Source: Plantibacter flavus (GTDB lineage Bacteria; Actinomycetota; Actinomycetes; Actinomycetales; Microbacteriaceae). From it: a DNA stretch of 64,000 nt. Below are positions 16,560 through 24,566 of the stretch, in pieces (positions within the stretch are counted from its first letter, which is position 1; each line of letters begins with the position of its first letter). The translations under genes and the position numbers were made by a program. The notes under the pieces were generated by a model. That model did no database searches and was not told the origin of the DNA. It saw nothing but the letters and a program-made list of their open reading frames with translations. The stretch covers positions 434,001 through 498,000 of the forward strand of contig NZ_FXAP01000003.1 in NCBI RefSeq assembly GCF_900177615.1, in the 5' to 3' direction.

Positions 16560-19055
16560 ATGCAGCGCGGACGACTCCGGGTGCTCCTCGGCGCGGCCCC
16601 CGGGGTCGGCAAGACCTACGCCATGCTCGAGGAGGGGCACCGCCTCGCCGGGGAGGGCGTCGACGTGGTCGTCGCGGTCGTCGAGACCCACGGTCGGGCC
16701 GCGACCGCCGCCCTGACGGAGGGGCTCGAGACGCTGCCGCGTCGGGGTGTCGAGCACCGGGGCGTGACGCTCGACGAGATGGACCTCGAGGCCGTCCTCG
16801 CACGCCGCCCCGGACTCGCGCTCGTCGACGAACTGGCCCACACGAACGCCCCCGGCTCCACGAACGACAAGCGTTGGCAGGACGTCGAGGCCCTGCTCGC
16901 CGCCGGTGTCTCCGTGCTCTCGACGGTGAACATCCAGCACATCGAGTCGCTGAACGACGTCGTCCGGCAGATCACCGGGGCGCCGCAGCGGGAGACGATC
17001 CCCGACGCCGTGCTGCGGGCGGCCGACCAGATCGAACTCATCGACCTCGCTCCACAGGCCCTCCGCGACCGGCTCGCCGGCGGCCGGGTCTACCCGGCCG
17101 AGCGGATCGACGCCGCCCTGTCCAACTACTTCCGCCTCGGCAACCTCACGGCACTGCGCGAGCTGGCGCTGCTGTGGCTGGCCGACGAGGTCGACTCCGC
17201 CCTCCGCGACTACCGCGCCGAGCACGGCATCGACAGCACCTGGGAGGCGCGCGAGCGGGTCGTCGTGGCCCTCACCGGCGGCCCGGAGGGCGAGACCCTG
17301 CTCCGGCGCGGCGCCCGGATCGCCGCCCGCTCCTCCGGTGGCGAGCTCATCGCGGTGCACGTGACGACGCAGGACGGCCTCCGCACCGCGAACCCTGGTG
17401 CACTCGCGCAGCAGCGAGCACTCGTCGACACCCTCGGGGGAACGTTCCACCAGGTGGTCGGCGACGACGTGCCGCGCGCGCTCGTGGACTTCGCGAAGGC
17501 GGCGAACGCGACGCAGCTCGTCATCGGCGTCAGCCGGCGCAGTCGCCTGTCCGCCGCGGTCACGGGGCCCGGCATCGGCAACACGGTCATCCGCGAGTCC
17601 GGCAACATCGACGTCCACATCGTCAACCACGAGGCGGCGGGCGGGCGGTTCCGACTGCCGAAGCTCGGCGGCGCCCTGAGCGCACGGCGCCACATCGCGG
17701 GGTTCGCGCTCGCGCTCATCGGCGGGCCGCTCGTCACCTGGCTCCTCCACCTCGCCCGCACCGAGGAGTCGATCACGAGCGAGGTGCTGTCCTACCAGCT
17801 CCTCGTGGTGCTCGTCGCGCTCGTGGGCGGGTTCTGGCCGGCGGTGTTCGCGGCCGTCCTGTCGGGGGTCACGCTCGACTTCGTCTTCGTCCAACCGCTC
17901 TACACCGTGACCATCGACGATCCGGCGCACCTCGTCGCGCTCGTGCTCTACGTCGTCATCGCCGTGATCGTGAGCGGGGTCGTCGACCTCTCGGCGCGGC
18001 GGGCTCGCACGGCGAGGCGCGCGGCCGCGGAGTCCGAGCTGCTCGCGACGGTCGCGGGCAGCGTGCTCCGCGGCGAGGGTGCCCTGCAGGCGCTCGTCAG
18101 CCGGACCCGCGAGTCATTCTCGCTCGCCGGCGTGCGCCTCGTCGCGGGTGAGCAGGTCCTCGCGGTCGACGGCGAACCGACCCGCGGAGGCGACTTCACG
18201 AGCATCCCGATCGGCACCCGCGCGGTGCTCGAACTGCACGGCGGGGTGCTCGCCGCGTCCGACCGCCGACTGCTCGCCGTCATCGCAGCGCAACTCGACG
18301 CCTCGCTCGAGCACACCGATCTGCGCGCCACCGCCCAGGAGGTCGGCCCGCTGGCCGCGACCGACCGGGTGCGGAGCGCGTTGCTCTCGGCGGTCAGTCA
18401 CGACCTCCGGCGCCCCCTCGCCGCCGCGACCGCCGCCGTCACCGGCCTGCGCGCGACCGACGTCGAGCTCACCACGGCGGACCGCCAGGACCTCCTCGAG
18501 ACCGCGGACGACAGCCTGCGCACGCTCGCGGCCCTCGTCACGAACCTGCTCGACGTCAGTCGCCTCCAGGCCGGTGTCCTCGCCGTGACCGTCGCGCCGA
18601 TCGACGTCGAGGACGCGATCCTGCCGGCCTTCGACGAGCTCGGCATCGGGCCGCACGACGCCGAGCTCGATCTCGCACCCGACCTTCCACCCGTCCTCGC
18701 GGACACCGGCCTGCTGCAGCGCGTCATCGTGAACCTCCTGACGAACGCGCAGCGCTTCAGCCCCGACGGTACCCCCGTCCGGATCGCGACGAGCGGCTTC
18801 CGCGACGCCGTCGAGATCCGCATCGTCGATCACGGCCCGGGGATCGCGCCCGACCGGCGGGAGGACGTGTTCGTCCCCTTCCAGCGCCTCGGCGACACCG
18901 ACAACCTCACCGGTCTCGGCCTGGGACTCGCGCTGTCGAAGGGCTTCGTCGAGGGGATGGGTGGCACACTCGAACCGGAGGACACGCCGGGTGGGGGCCT
19001 CACCATGGTGGTGTCACTGCCGGCGGCACGTGATCAGGAGGGGACCGCTCGATGA
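16560..19055 (+). CDS. kdpD: Potassium-sensing histidine kinase KdpD
   Basis: 831 aa from ATG 16560. Domain order: KdpD ATP-binding domain (residues 1-210; GAAPGVGKT at 11-19), universal-stress-type domain (about 230-350), four membrane helices (about 375-480), cytoplasmic linker, dimerisation/phosphoacceptor domain with His614 in SAVSHDLRRPL, and ATPase domain (NLLTNAQRFSP, DHGPGIAPD, GLGLGLAL). It senses potassium limitation and phosphorylates KdpE. It overlaps kdpE by ATGA. Confidence 0.96.
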   Translation: MQRGRLRVLLGAAPGVGKTYAMLEEGHRLAGEGVDVVVAVVETHGRAATAALTEGLETLPRRGVEHRGVTLDEMDLEAVLARRPGLALVDELAHTNAPGSTNDKRWQDVEALLAAGVSVLSTVNIQHIESLNDVVRQITGAPQRETIPDAVLRAADQIELIDLAPQALRDRLAGGRVYPAERIDAALSNYFRLGNLTALRELALLWLADEVDSALRDYRAEHGIDSTWEARERVVVALTGGPEGETLLRRGARIAARSSGGELIAVHVTTQDGLRTANPGALAQQRALVDTLGGTFHQVVGDDVPRALVDFAKAANATQLVIGVSRRSRLSAAVTGPGIGNTVIRESGNIDVHIVNHEAAGGRFRLPKLGGALSARRHIAGFALALIGGPLVTWLLHLARTEESITSEVLSYQLLVVLVALVGGFWPAVFAAVLSGVTLDFVFVQPLYTVTIDDPAHLVALVLYVVIAVIVSGVVDLSARRARTARRAAAESELLATVAGSVLRGEGALQALVSRTRESFSLAGVRLVAGEQVLAVDGEPTRGGDFTSIPIGTRAVLELHGGVLAASDRRLLAVIAAQLDASLEHTDLRATAQEVGPLAATDRVRSALLSAVSHDLRRPLAAATAAVTGLRATDVELTTADRQDLLETADDSLRTLAALVTNLLDVSRLQAGVLAVTVAPIDVEDAILPAFDELGIGPHDAELDLAPDLPPVLADTGLLQRVIVNLLTNAQRFSPDGTPVRIATSGFRDAVEIRIVDHGPGIAPDRREDVFVPFQRLGDTDNLTGLGLGLALSKGFVEGMGGTLEPEDTPGGGLTMVVSLPAARDQEGTAR

Positions 19056-19738
19056 AGATCCTGATCGCCGACGACGACCCGCAGATCCTCCGGGCCCTGC
19101 GCATCACCCTCACCGCCCGGGGCTACGAGATCATCACGGCCGAGGACGGCACCGCTGCGCTCAACGCCGCGACGACGCACCGCCCCGACCTGTACCTGCT
19201 CGACCTCGGCATGCCGGGGCTCGACGGACGGCAGGTGATCGAGGGCCTCCGTGGCTGGACCGACGCGCCGATCCTCGTGGTGTCCGGGCGTGCCGGCTCG
19301 ACGGACAAGGTCGAGGCGCTCGACGCCGGAGCCGACGACTACGTGACCAAGCCGTTCGCCATCGACGAACTGCTCGCGAGGATCCGCGCCCTCACCCGGC
19401 GGGTCCCCGGCGCCGAGGCCGAACCCACCGTCCGGTTCGGCGACATCGTCGTCGATCTCGCCGCGAAGCAGGTCACCAAGCAGACCGCTGGTGCGTCCCC
19501 GGCCACCGTCCGTCTGACGCCGACGGAGTGGCAGGTGCTCGAGCTGCTCATCCGGAACGCGGGCAAGCTCGTGACCAGACAGATGCTGCTCACGGAGATC
19601 TGGGGTCCGACGCACGTGACCGACACCGGCTACCTGCGCCTCTACATCGCGCAGCTGCGGAAGAAGCTCGAGCCGGAACCGGCCACCCCCCGCCACCTGC
19701 TCACCGAGGCCGGCATGGGGTACCGCTTCCAGCTCTGA
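19052..19738 (+). CDS. kdpE: Response regulator KdpE
   Basis: 228 aa from ATG 19052. The receiver domain has the acidic pocket DDDP at 7-10, phosphoacceptor Asp51 in LLDLGMPG, and a conserved Lys in VTKPFA. The C-terminal winged helix (about 130-225; LTPTEWQVLELLIRNAGKLV, TGYLRLYIAQLRKKLE) is OmpR-like. It activates the kdp operon under potassium limitation. A short GC-rich palindrome, GCGAGCGCTCGC, follows the stop at 19739. Confidence 0.95.
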   Translation: MKILIADDDPQILRALRITLTARGYEIITAEDGTAALNAATTHRPDLYLLDLGMPGLDGRQVIEGLRGWTDAPILVVSGRAGSTDKVEALDAGADDYVTKPFAIDELLARIRALTRRVPGAEAEPTVRFGDIVVDLAAKQVTKQTAGASPATVRLTPTEWQVLELLIRNAGKLVTRQMLLTEIWGPTHVTDTGYLRLYIAQLRKKLEPEPATPRHLLTEAGMGYRFQL

Positions 19739-19892
19739 GCGAGCGCTCGCGTCGAGCCGGGCAGGGTAACAGGTCACAGCGCCCGAGGCCATGCCCCCGG
19801 AATCGCAGCTTGCACGCGTACCGTCGCAGTCGCGTCCGGGCTTTCCGGACGAGACCCATGCAGGTACCGCAGAACCAGAGAGGATGGCGCCC

Positions 19893-20345
19893 ATGACCCA
19901 GGTCATCGAAACCATCGACGTCGACGTTCCCGTCTCCGTCGCCTACAACCAGTGGACCCGCTTCGAGGACTTCCCCAAGTTCCTCGACGAGGTCGACTCG
20001 ATCACGCAGGTCACCGACACCCTCACGGAGTGGACGGTCAGCGTCGCCGGACAGACCCGCACCTTCGAGGCGGAGATCACCGAGCAGCACCCCGACGAGC
20101 GCGTCGCCTGGAACAGCACCGGCGGCGAGGCGGACCACGCCGGCGTCGTCACCTTCCACCGCCTGGAGGACGCCAAGACGCGTGTCACCGTACAGCTGGA
20201 CTGGGAGCCCAAGGGCCTCCTCGAGCACCTCGGTGCAGCCGTCGGTGTGGCAGGCCACGCGGTCAAGAAGGACCTCGGCAACTTCAAGCAGCTCGTCGAA
20301 TCCGAGGGCCAGACCGGACAGGGATGGCGTGGCGATGTCGAGTGA
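19893..20345 (+). CDS. SRPBCC family protein (polyketide cyclase/dehydrase-like)
   Basis: 150 aa from ATG 19893. This start is preferred over ATG 19884 because the GAGAGG site lies 9-10 nt upstream. The helix-grip fold is recognisable from IETIDVDVPVSVAYNQWTRF, shown in part, and FPKFLDEVDSI, DERVAWNSTGG and HAGVVTFHRLEDAKTRV. Such proteins bind hydrophobic ligands, and this subgroup is often annotated as cyclase/dehydrase. The reaction, if any, is unknown. The next small gene starts inside its 3' end. Confidence 0.8.
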   Translation: MTQVIETIDVDVPVSVAYNQWTRFEDFPKFLDEVDSITQVTDTLTEWTVSVAGQTRTFEAEITEQHPDERVAWNSTGGEADHAGVVTFHRLEDAKTRVTVQLDWEPKGLLEHLGAAVGVAGHAVKKDLGNFKQLVESEGQTGQGWRGDVE

Positions 20346-20475
20346 CGGCCCCCGCCCCGGTCCCCCGCACACGCACGACGACGACGTGAAGCACGACGTG
20401 CCGAAGCCCGAGGAGGTCGACCCCGAGACAGGGACCGACGCCGACGGCGACCCCGTCGAGAACCCGTCAGGCTGA
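20335..20475 (+). CDS. Small acidic protein (46 aa), 3' end tandemly copied
   Basis: ATG 20335 overlaps the SRPBCC gene by 11 nt in another frame. The peptide is disordered, rich in Asp, Pro and Glu, and ends ETGTDADGDPVENPSG. It has no recognised family. The DNA for its last 17 codons and stop is repeated four more times downstream without start codons. The overlap with the upstream gene and a plausible GGATGG before the ATG support expression. Confidence 0.5.
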   Translation: MSSDGPRPGPPHTHDDDVKHDVPKPEEVDPETGTDADGDPVENPSG

Positions 20476-20828
20476 TCCTCCGGCATCGGTCCCCGTCTCG
20501 GGGCGAGCACGACCCCGAGACGGGAACCGACGCCGACGGCGACCCCGTCGAGAATCCATCGGGCTGATCCTCCGCCGTCGGCCCGTCCGAGGCGAGCACC
20601 GCCCCGAGACGGGAACCGACGGCGACCCCGTCGAGAACCCGTCAGGCTGATCCTCCGGCATCGGCCCGTCCGAGGCGAGCACCGCCCCGAGACGGGAACC
20701 GACGCCGACGGCGACCCCGTCGAGAACCCGTCAGGCTGATCCTCCGGCATCGACCCGTCCGAGGCGAGCACCGCCCCGAGACGGGAACCGACGCCGACGG
20801 CGGCCCCGTCGAGAACCCGTCGGGTTGA
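20421..20828 (+). repeat. Five tandem copies of a gene 3' end (83-92-bp period)
   Basis: The segment from CCCCGAGACgGGaACCGACG through GTCGAGAACCCGTCaGGcTGA recurs with stop codons ending at 20475, 20567, 20650, 20739 and 20828. Linkers (TCCTCCGGCATCGGCCCG, GAGGCGAGCACCG) are also conserved. Only the first copy belongs to an open reading frame with a start. The array fills the 400-bp gap before the MFS gene. Confidence 0.88.
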
Positions 20829-20877
20829 TCCCCTGATTCCTGCCGGCCGGTACTCCCGCCGCCTCTAGGCTCGGAGC

Positions 20878-22107
20878 ATGAGTGCTCGCGCCGGTCAGGC
20901 GAACCCCCGCCCCGCGCTGTCCGCCCCTCTTCGGCGGCGGCGCGGGGCGATCTTCGTGTTCATGCTCACCGTCGGCGTGGGTCTGTCGTCCTTCATCGTC
21001 CGGACGCCCGCCGTCCGCGACCTCGTGCACGCGAGCACCGCCGAGATGGGACTCATCCTCTTCGGCATCTCCGTAGGGTCGATGACGGGCATCCTGTCGT
21101 CCGCAGCGCTCGTCCGTCGGTTCGGCGCGCGTCGCCCGATCATCATCGGTGGGGCGGCGTTCGTCATCGGACTCGCCCTCCTCGCCCTCATGGCGGGTGC
21201 CGGGCAGGGCGTCGGCGTCTTCCTCGGTCTGATCGGCATCGGCCTGGGCTTCGGCCTCGCTGAGATCGCGATCAACATCGAGGGCGCGATGATCGAGCAG
21301 CTGTCCGGGCGGTCCATCCTGCCCGTGCTCCACGGCTGCTACAGCCTGGGTTCCGTCATCGGCTCGGTCGCCGGCATCGCGCTCACGGCGATCGCCTTCC
21401 CGGTGACGATCCATCTGCTGATCGTCGCGGCCGTTGCACTGGCGGCGCTGCTGTGGGCGATCCCGAAGATCCCCGCAGAGACGGGACGACAGTCGGACAC
21501 GGGTGCCGGCTCCCCCGGGATCCGTGCGCAGCTCGCGGTCTGGCGGCAGCAACGCGTGATCTTCCTCGGCCTCATCGTGCTCGCCCTCGCGCTGGCCGAG
21601 GGCGCCGCCGGCGACTGGTTGCCGCTCATCATGGTCGACGGGCACGGCACCACGGCCGCCGTCGGATCGATCGTCTTCGCCGGGTTCGCACTCGCCATGA
21701 CGATCGGTCGATTCGCCGGCGAACCGCTCCTCGCCCGCTTCGGCAAGGCCAACGTGCTGCGGGTGAGTGCGCTGGTGTCGGCGGTCGGGATCGCGCTCGT
21801 CGTCTTCTCCGACAGCGTGCTCGTCGCGGGACTCGCGGTGCTCCTGTGGGGGCTCGGTGCAGCGCTCGGCTTCCCGGTGACCCTCTCGGCGGCGGGTGAG
21901 AGCGACGATCCGACGACGACCGTCGGCGCCGTCGCCTCGGCCGGCTACGTCGCGTTCCTCGTCGGACCGCCGTTGCTCGGGTTCCTCGGGGAGCACTTCG
22001 GTCTGCGTGGCGCGATGATCGTGGTGCTCGCCGTCGTCGTGCTGGCGTCGTTCCTGACGTCCGCGGCGAAGCCGCAGGAGCGGTCGGTCACGCCAGCCGG
22101 TCCCTGA
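20878..22107 (+). CDS. MFS transporter, YbjJ-like
   Basis: 409 aa from ATG 20878 with CGGAG upstream. Twelve membrane helices. GLSSFIVRTPAVRDLV near the N-terminus and GLGFGLAEIAINIEGAMIEQ, given here in part, resemble the YbjJ-type MFS proteins, whose substrates are unknown. The stop codon is supplied by the first unit of the GGTCCCTGA repeat array. A second protein of the same type lies at 59686-60933. Confidence 0.85.
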   Translation: MSARAGQANPRPALSAPLRRRRGAIFVFMLTVGVGLSSFIVRTPAVRDLVHASTAEMGLILFGISVGSMTGILSSAALVRRFGARRPIIIGGAAFVIGLALLALMAGAGQGVGVFLGLIGIGLGFGLAEIAINIEGAMIEQLSGRSILPVLHGCYSLGSVIGSVAGIALTAIAFPVTIHLLIVAAVALAALLWAIPKIPAETGRQSDTGAGSPGIRAQLAVWRQQRVIFLGLIVLALALAEGAAGDWLPLIMVDGHGTTAAVGSIVFAGFALAMTIGRFAGEPLLARFGKANVLRVSALVSAVGIALVVFSDSVLVAGLAVLLWGLGAALGFPVTLSAAGESDDPTTTVGAVASAGYVAFLVGPPLLGFLGEHFGLRGAMIVVLAVVVLASFLTSAAKPQERSVTPAGP

Positions 22108-22445
22108 GTCGAACTCCGGTCCCTGAGCCGCAACCGCCGGTCCCTGAGCCGCAACCGCCGGTCCCTGAACCGCAACCGCCGGTCCCTGAGCCTGTCGAAG
22201 GGCAGCCCCACCCCGGTCCCTGAGCCCGTCGAAGGGCAGCCCCACCCCGGTCCCTGAGCCCGTCGAAGGGCAGCCCCACCCCGGTCCCTGAGCCTGTCGA
22301 AGGGCAGCCCCACCCTGGCCCCTGAGCCTGTCGAAAGGCAGCCCCACCCCGGTCCCTGAGCCTGTCGAAAGGCAGCCCCACCCCGGTCCCTGAGCCTGTC
22401 GAAGGGCAGCCCCACCCCGGTCCCTGAGCCTGTCGAAGGGCAGCC
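22098..22445 (+). repeat. Tandem array: eight 34-bp units preceded by 19-21-bp units
   Basis: Four short units beginning CCGGTCCCTGA (22098-22180) are followed by eight units with exact 34-bp spacing, starting at 22181, 22215, 22249, 22283, 22317, 22351, 22385 and 22419. Each contains GGTCCCTGAGCCTGTCGAAG followed by a GGCAGCCCCACC segment. The core is a motif seen widely between genes in actinobacteria. The array sits between convergent genes and has no unique spacers. Confidence 0.92.
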
Positions 22446-22482
22446 GGACAGACCTCCCCGCAGATGTGCAAGACCCCCGGGG

Positions 22483-22566
22483 GCACTTCGACAAGCTCAG
22501 TGACCGGGAGCGCTCAGCGGCCGGGGACCGCTCAGTGACCGGAGACCGCTCGGTGACCGGGGCTAC
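22483..22566 (-). repeat. Inverted partner of the GGTCCCTGAG array
   Basis: CACTTCGACAAGCTCAGTGAC at 22485 is the reverse complement, with few changes, of the array core. It is followed by four spaced copies of CTCAGtGACCGG-like text up to the end of the ThrE-type gene. Together with the plus-oriented array it can form long hairpins between the convergent genes, a plausible bidirectional terminator. Confidence 0.7.
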
Positions 22567-24027
22567 TCAGCGCGGGTGGCGCTTGGAGCGCCGAATGTAC
22601 CCGGGCAGCAGCACGCGGCCGGAGACGCCCGTGCGGCGGGCGAGGATCTCGCCGAGCGTGACGCCGGCGGCGAGCGCGAGGCCGGTGAGGCCCGCCTGCA
22701 GCAGCTGTTCGACCCCCTCGGAACCTTGCTCGCCGTTCACGAGCGCGAGCATGCCGCGGTAGATCGCGAGTCCGGGCAGCAGCGGCACGATCCCACAGAT
22801 GGTGAGGATGATCGCCGGGATGCGCAGCCGCGGGCCGAGCGCCTCCGCGGCGAAGCCGATGATGAGTGCGGCGAGCGCACTGGCTGCGGCGGGCGCGACG
22901 CCACTGCCGGAGACGAACACGAAGACGGAGAACGCGATCGCGCCGGTGACCCCGGCGAAGAACGCTGCACGGAGGGCCGCCTGCGAAGCCATCGCCCAGG
23001 CGGCGGAGGCCACGGCCGCGCCGACGATCTGCACGGCGACGGGCCACGGGCTCACCGGGAGGTCGAAGAGGACCAGGGAGATGCCGAGGCGCCGGGCGAG
23101 GTCGAGGACGCCACCGATGCCGACCACGATCCCGATGGTGAGGAGCATCACCTCGACGAGCCGTCCGCTCGCGGTGACGGGGAACCCGTTGATCGCGTCG
23201 TCGGCCGCTCCGACGAGCGAAGCGCCGGCGAGGAGGACGACGATGCCCGACGCGACGATGAGGGCGGGCGGCAGGGCCGAGAGGTCGTCCGGCACGTAGG
23301 GGCTGAGGATCGAGATGAGGACGGCGACGGTCGTCGCGATGGCCGCCCCGGTGAGCTGGAGGAAGAAGACCGGCAGCTTCCAGACGTTCAGTGCGCGGAA
23401 CGCGCTGTCGATGAGCGCCGTGGTGGCGGCGGCGAGCAGCATCGAGACGACGCCACCCCCGAGGAGGACGGCGACGGCCGCCGCCATGGTCGACAGCAGC
23501 ACGGTGACGAAGCCGCGGCGGTAGGTGCGGCGTGCGGTGAGGATGCGGTCGAGGTCGCGGTGGGCGGCGCCGAGGCGGGCGTGCAGTTCGTCGCGGAGGT
23601 CGGCCTCCTCGTCGCGGGCGACGTCGGTGACCGTCATGATCGGTTCGGACCTGTTGGTGATGCCCTCGGCGACCACGACGACCTTGGCGAGGCGGTCGAA
23701 GTCGGCGGAGGGCGAGCGGACCACGCGGAGCACGGTGACGCCCGGTGACAGCTCGGACCCGTCGTGAGCGATGAGGATGGAGGTGAAGGTGAGGTCGACC
23801 TGGCATTCGAGGTCGAACGCGCGGCACACCCGGCGGATGGCGTCGGTGACCTCGGCCGCCGCGGCTCCGAGCGCCAGCATCGACTCGCCGATCCGGCCGG
23901 CCAGCTCGAGCACCTCGCGCACGGGCCGTTCCGCGTTGAGGCGGACGACCGCCTGCTCGTCGACGCCCTCCGGCGCCGCTCCTCGGACTCCCCCGGCCAG
24001 CTGACTCAGCAGCGAACGCATACCCAC
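22567..24027 (-). CDS. ThrE-type threonine/serine exporter family protein
   Basis: 486 aa. The N-terminal ThrE domain (about residues 40-270) begins with a cytoplasmic part (LALGAAAAEVTDAIRRVCRAF, in part; TSILIAHDG), then membrane helices. A second ThrE-like helical domain spans about 290-465 (GFAAEALGPRLRIPAIILTICGIVPLLPG, here longer in the protein). About ten helices in total. The family exports threonine and serine across the inner membrane. It converges with the YbjJ-like gene across the repeat array. Confidence 0.85.
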   Translation of the reverse strand: MGMRSLLSQLAGGVRGAAPEGVDEQAVVRLNAERPVREVLELAGRIGESMLALGAAAAEVTDAIRRVCRAFDLECQVDLTFTSILIAHDGSELSPGVTVLRVVRSPSADFDRLAKVVVVAEGITNRSEPIMTVTDVARDEEADLRDELHARLGAAHRDLDRILTARRTYRRGFVTVLLSTMAAAVAVLLGGGVVSMLLAAATTALIDSAFRALNVWKLPVFFLQLTGAAIATTVAVLISILSPYVPDDLSALPPALIVASGIVVLLAGASLVGAADDAINGFPVTASGRLVEVMLLTIGIVVGIGGVLDLARRLGISLVLFDLPVSPWPVAVQIVGAAVASAAWAMASQAALRAAFFAGVTGAIAFSVFVFVSGSGVAPAAASALAALIIGFAAEALGPRLRIPAIILTICGIVPLLPGLAIYRGMLALVNGEQGSEGVEQLLQAGLTGLALAAGVTLGEILARRTGVSGRVLLPGYIRRSKRHPR

Positions 24028-24286
24028 CCGCTCATCGTACGAGCCACCGGTGACGACGGAGTCGCCCTGGTGTTCGGCGGCGGTCTGTGCGAGGCGATGG
24101 GCGGGTCAGAGCGGCCCGGATCCTCGTGATCATCTCGAATGTCAGTGGTCCATGTTGGACTGGAGTCATGACCGAGACCGCCACGTTCGAGGGCCCCGAG
24201 GTGCACGAGCGCTCGGGGATCCGGAGCACCCGGAACACCCGAGCGATGTGTTCGCCGCTCGGATGGCGTCGTTCACCGACCGCTTC

Positions 24287-24448
24287 GTCGTTCATCGTCG
24301 TCGGCAGGCCGACGTTCGCCGGGTACTCGTCGATCGAGCCCGTGCCGCCATCGACGGCCGGGAACGGCATGAAGCCGACGTTGTCGATGCCGATCTGGTT
24401 CGCCGTCTCGTCGTTCATCGACTCGAGGATCCAGCTGCCGTGTGTTGT
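24287..24448 (-). pseudogene. Fragment of an ABC sugar-binding protein gene
   Basis: Read on the minus strand, 54 codons give HGSWILESMNDETANQIG and then FMPFPAVDGGTGS and VGLPTTMND. This is the central GSW...GFMPFP segment shared by family 1 extracellular solute-binding proteins (compare LGSWAVSQMQDA...GFWPMPW in the intact one at 46929-48227). There is no start, signal peptide or C-terminus. Homology begins right at the edge of the 28-bp palindrome and stops abruptly, so this is a deletion remnant. Confidence 0.7.
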
Positions 24449-24475
24449 TGACGCGCATCAATTGATGCGCGTCAA
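24448..24475. promoter_or_regulatory. 28-bp perfect palindrome upstream of LacI gene
   Basis: The half-site TTGACGCGCATCAA is followed by its exact reverse complement, with TCAATTGA at the centre. It lies 92 bp before the LacI start and touches the sugar-binding-protein remnant. It is longer than typical LacI operators and could be an operator for the lost divergent operon, or a recombination scar. Confidence 0.75.
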
Positions 24476-24514
24476 GTGATGAGACTAGGTAAACTGGCCT
24501 CGATCCGCAAGGTG

Positions 24515-24530
24515 GAATCGGTAACGATTC
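24515..24530. promoter_or_regulatory. Inverted repeat GAATCG-GTAA-CGATTC
   Basis: Perfect 6-4-6 inverted repeat, 37 bp before the LacI start codon. It overlaps a second repeat with arms ATCGGT/ACCGAT (24517-24536). It is a likely autoregulatory operator for the LacI protein. Confidence 0.6.
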
Positions 24531-24566
24531 ACCGATCGACGCGGATCACGACGAGGGTGGGCGAAG

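Larger units (their letters stand above)
24028..24566. other. Gene-poor region with a transporter remnant and regulatory palindromes
   Basis: This 540-bp region has no intact gene. It contains a fragment of a sugar-binding protein gene (24287-24448, minus), a 28-bp perfect palindrome (24448-24475), and a second inverted repeat (24515-24530) before the LacI gene. The part from 24028 to 24286 shows nothing recognisable. The layout suggests that a divergent sugar ABC operon was deleted. Confidence 0.6.

Noticed and set aside
14655-17930. A 1091-codon open frame on the minus strand opposite kdpB-kdpC-kdpD
   Set aside because: It is an antisense shadow of GC-rich codons. Composition is Arg/Asp/Glu/Gly-rich without any domain, and the kdp genes on the plus strand are unambiguous.
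22181-22445. Possible CRISPR array because of regular 34-bp repeats
   Set aside because: The units are contiguous with no unique spacers, there are no cas genes, and the motif is a known type of intergenic repeat.
20731-22494. A 587-codon minus-strand frame across the repeat arrays and the MFS gene
   Set aside because: Its product is made of translated repeats and antisense text; the MFS protein on the plus strand is clear.
24032-24418. A 128-codon minus-strand ORF as an intact gene
   Set aside because: Only its first 44 residues match a solute-binding protein, it lacks a real start and the rest has no coding character, so it is called a remnant.
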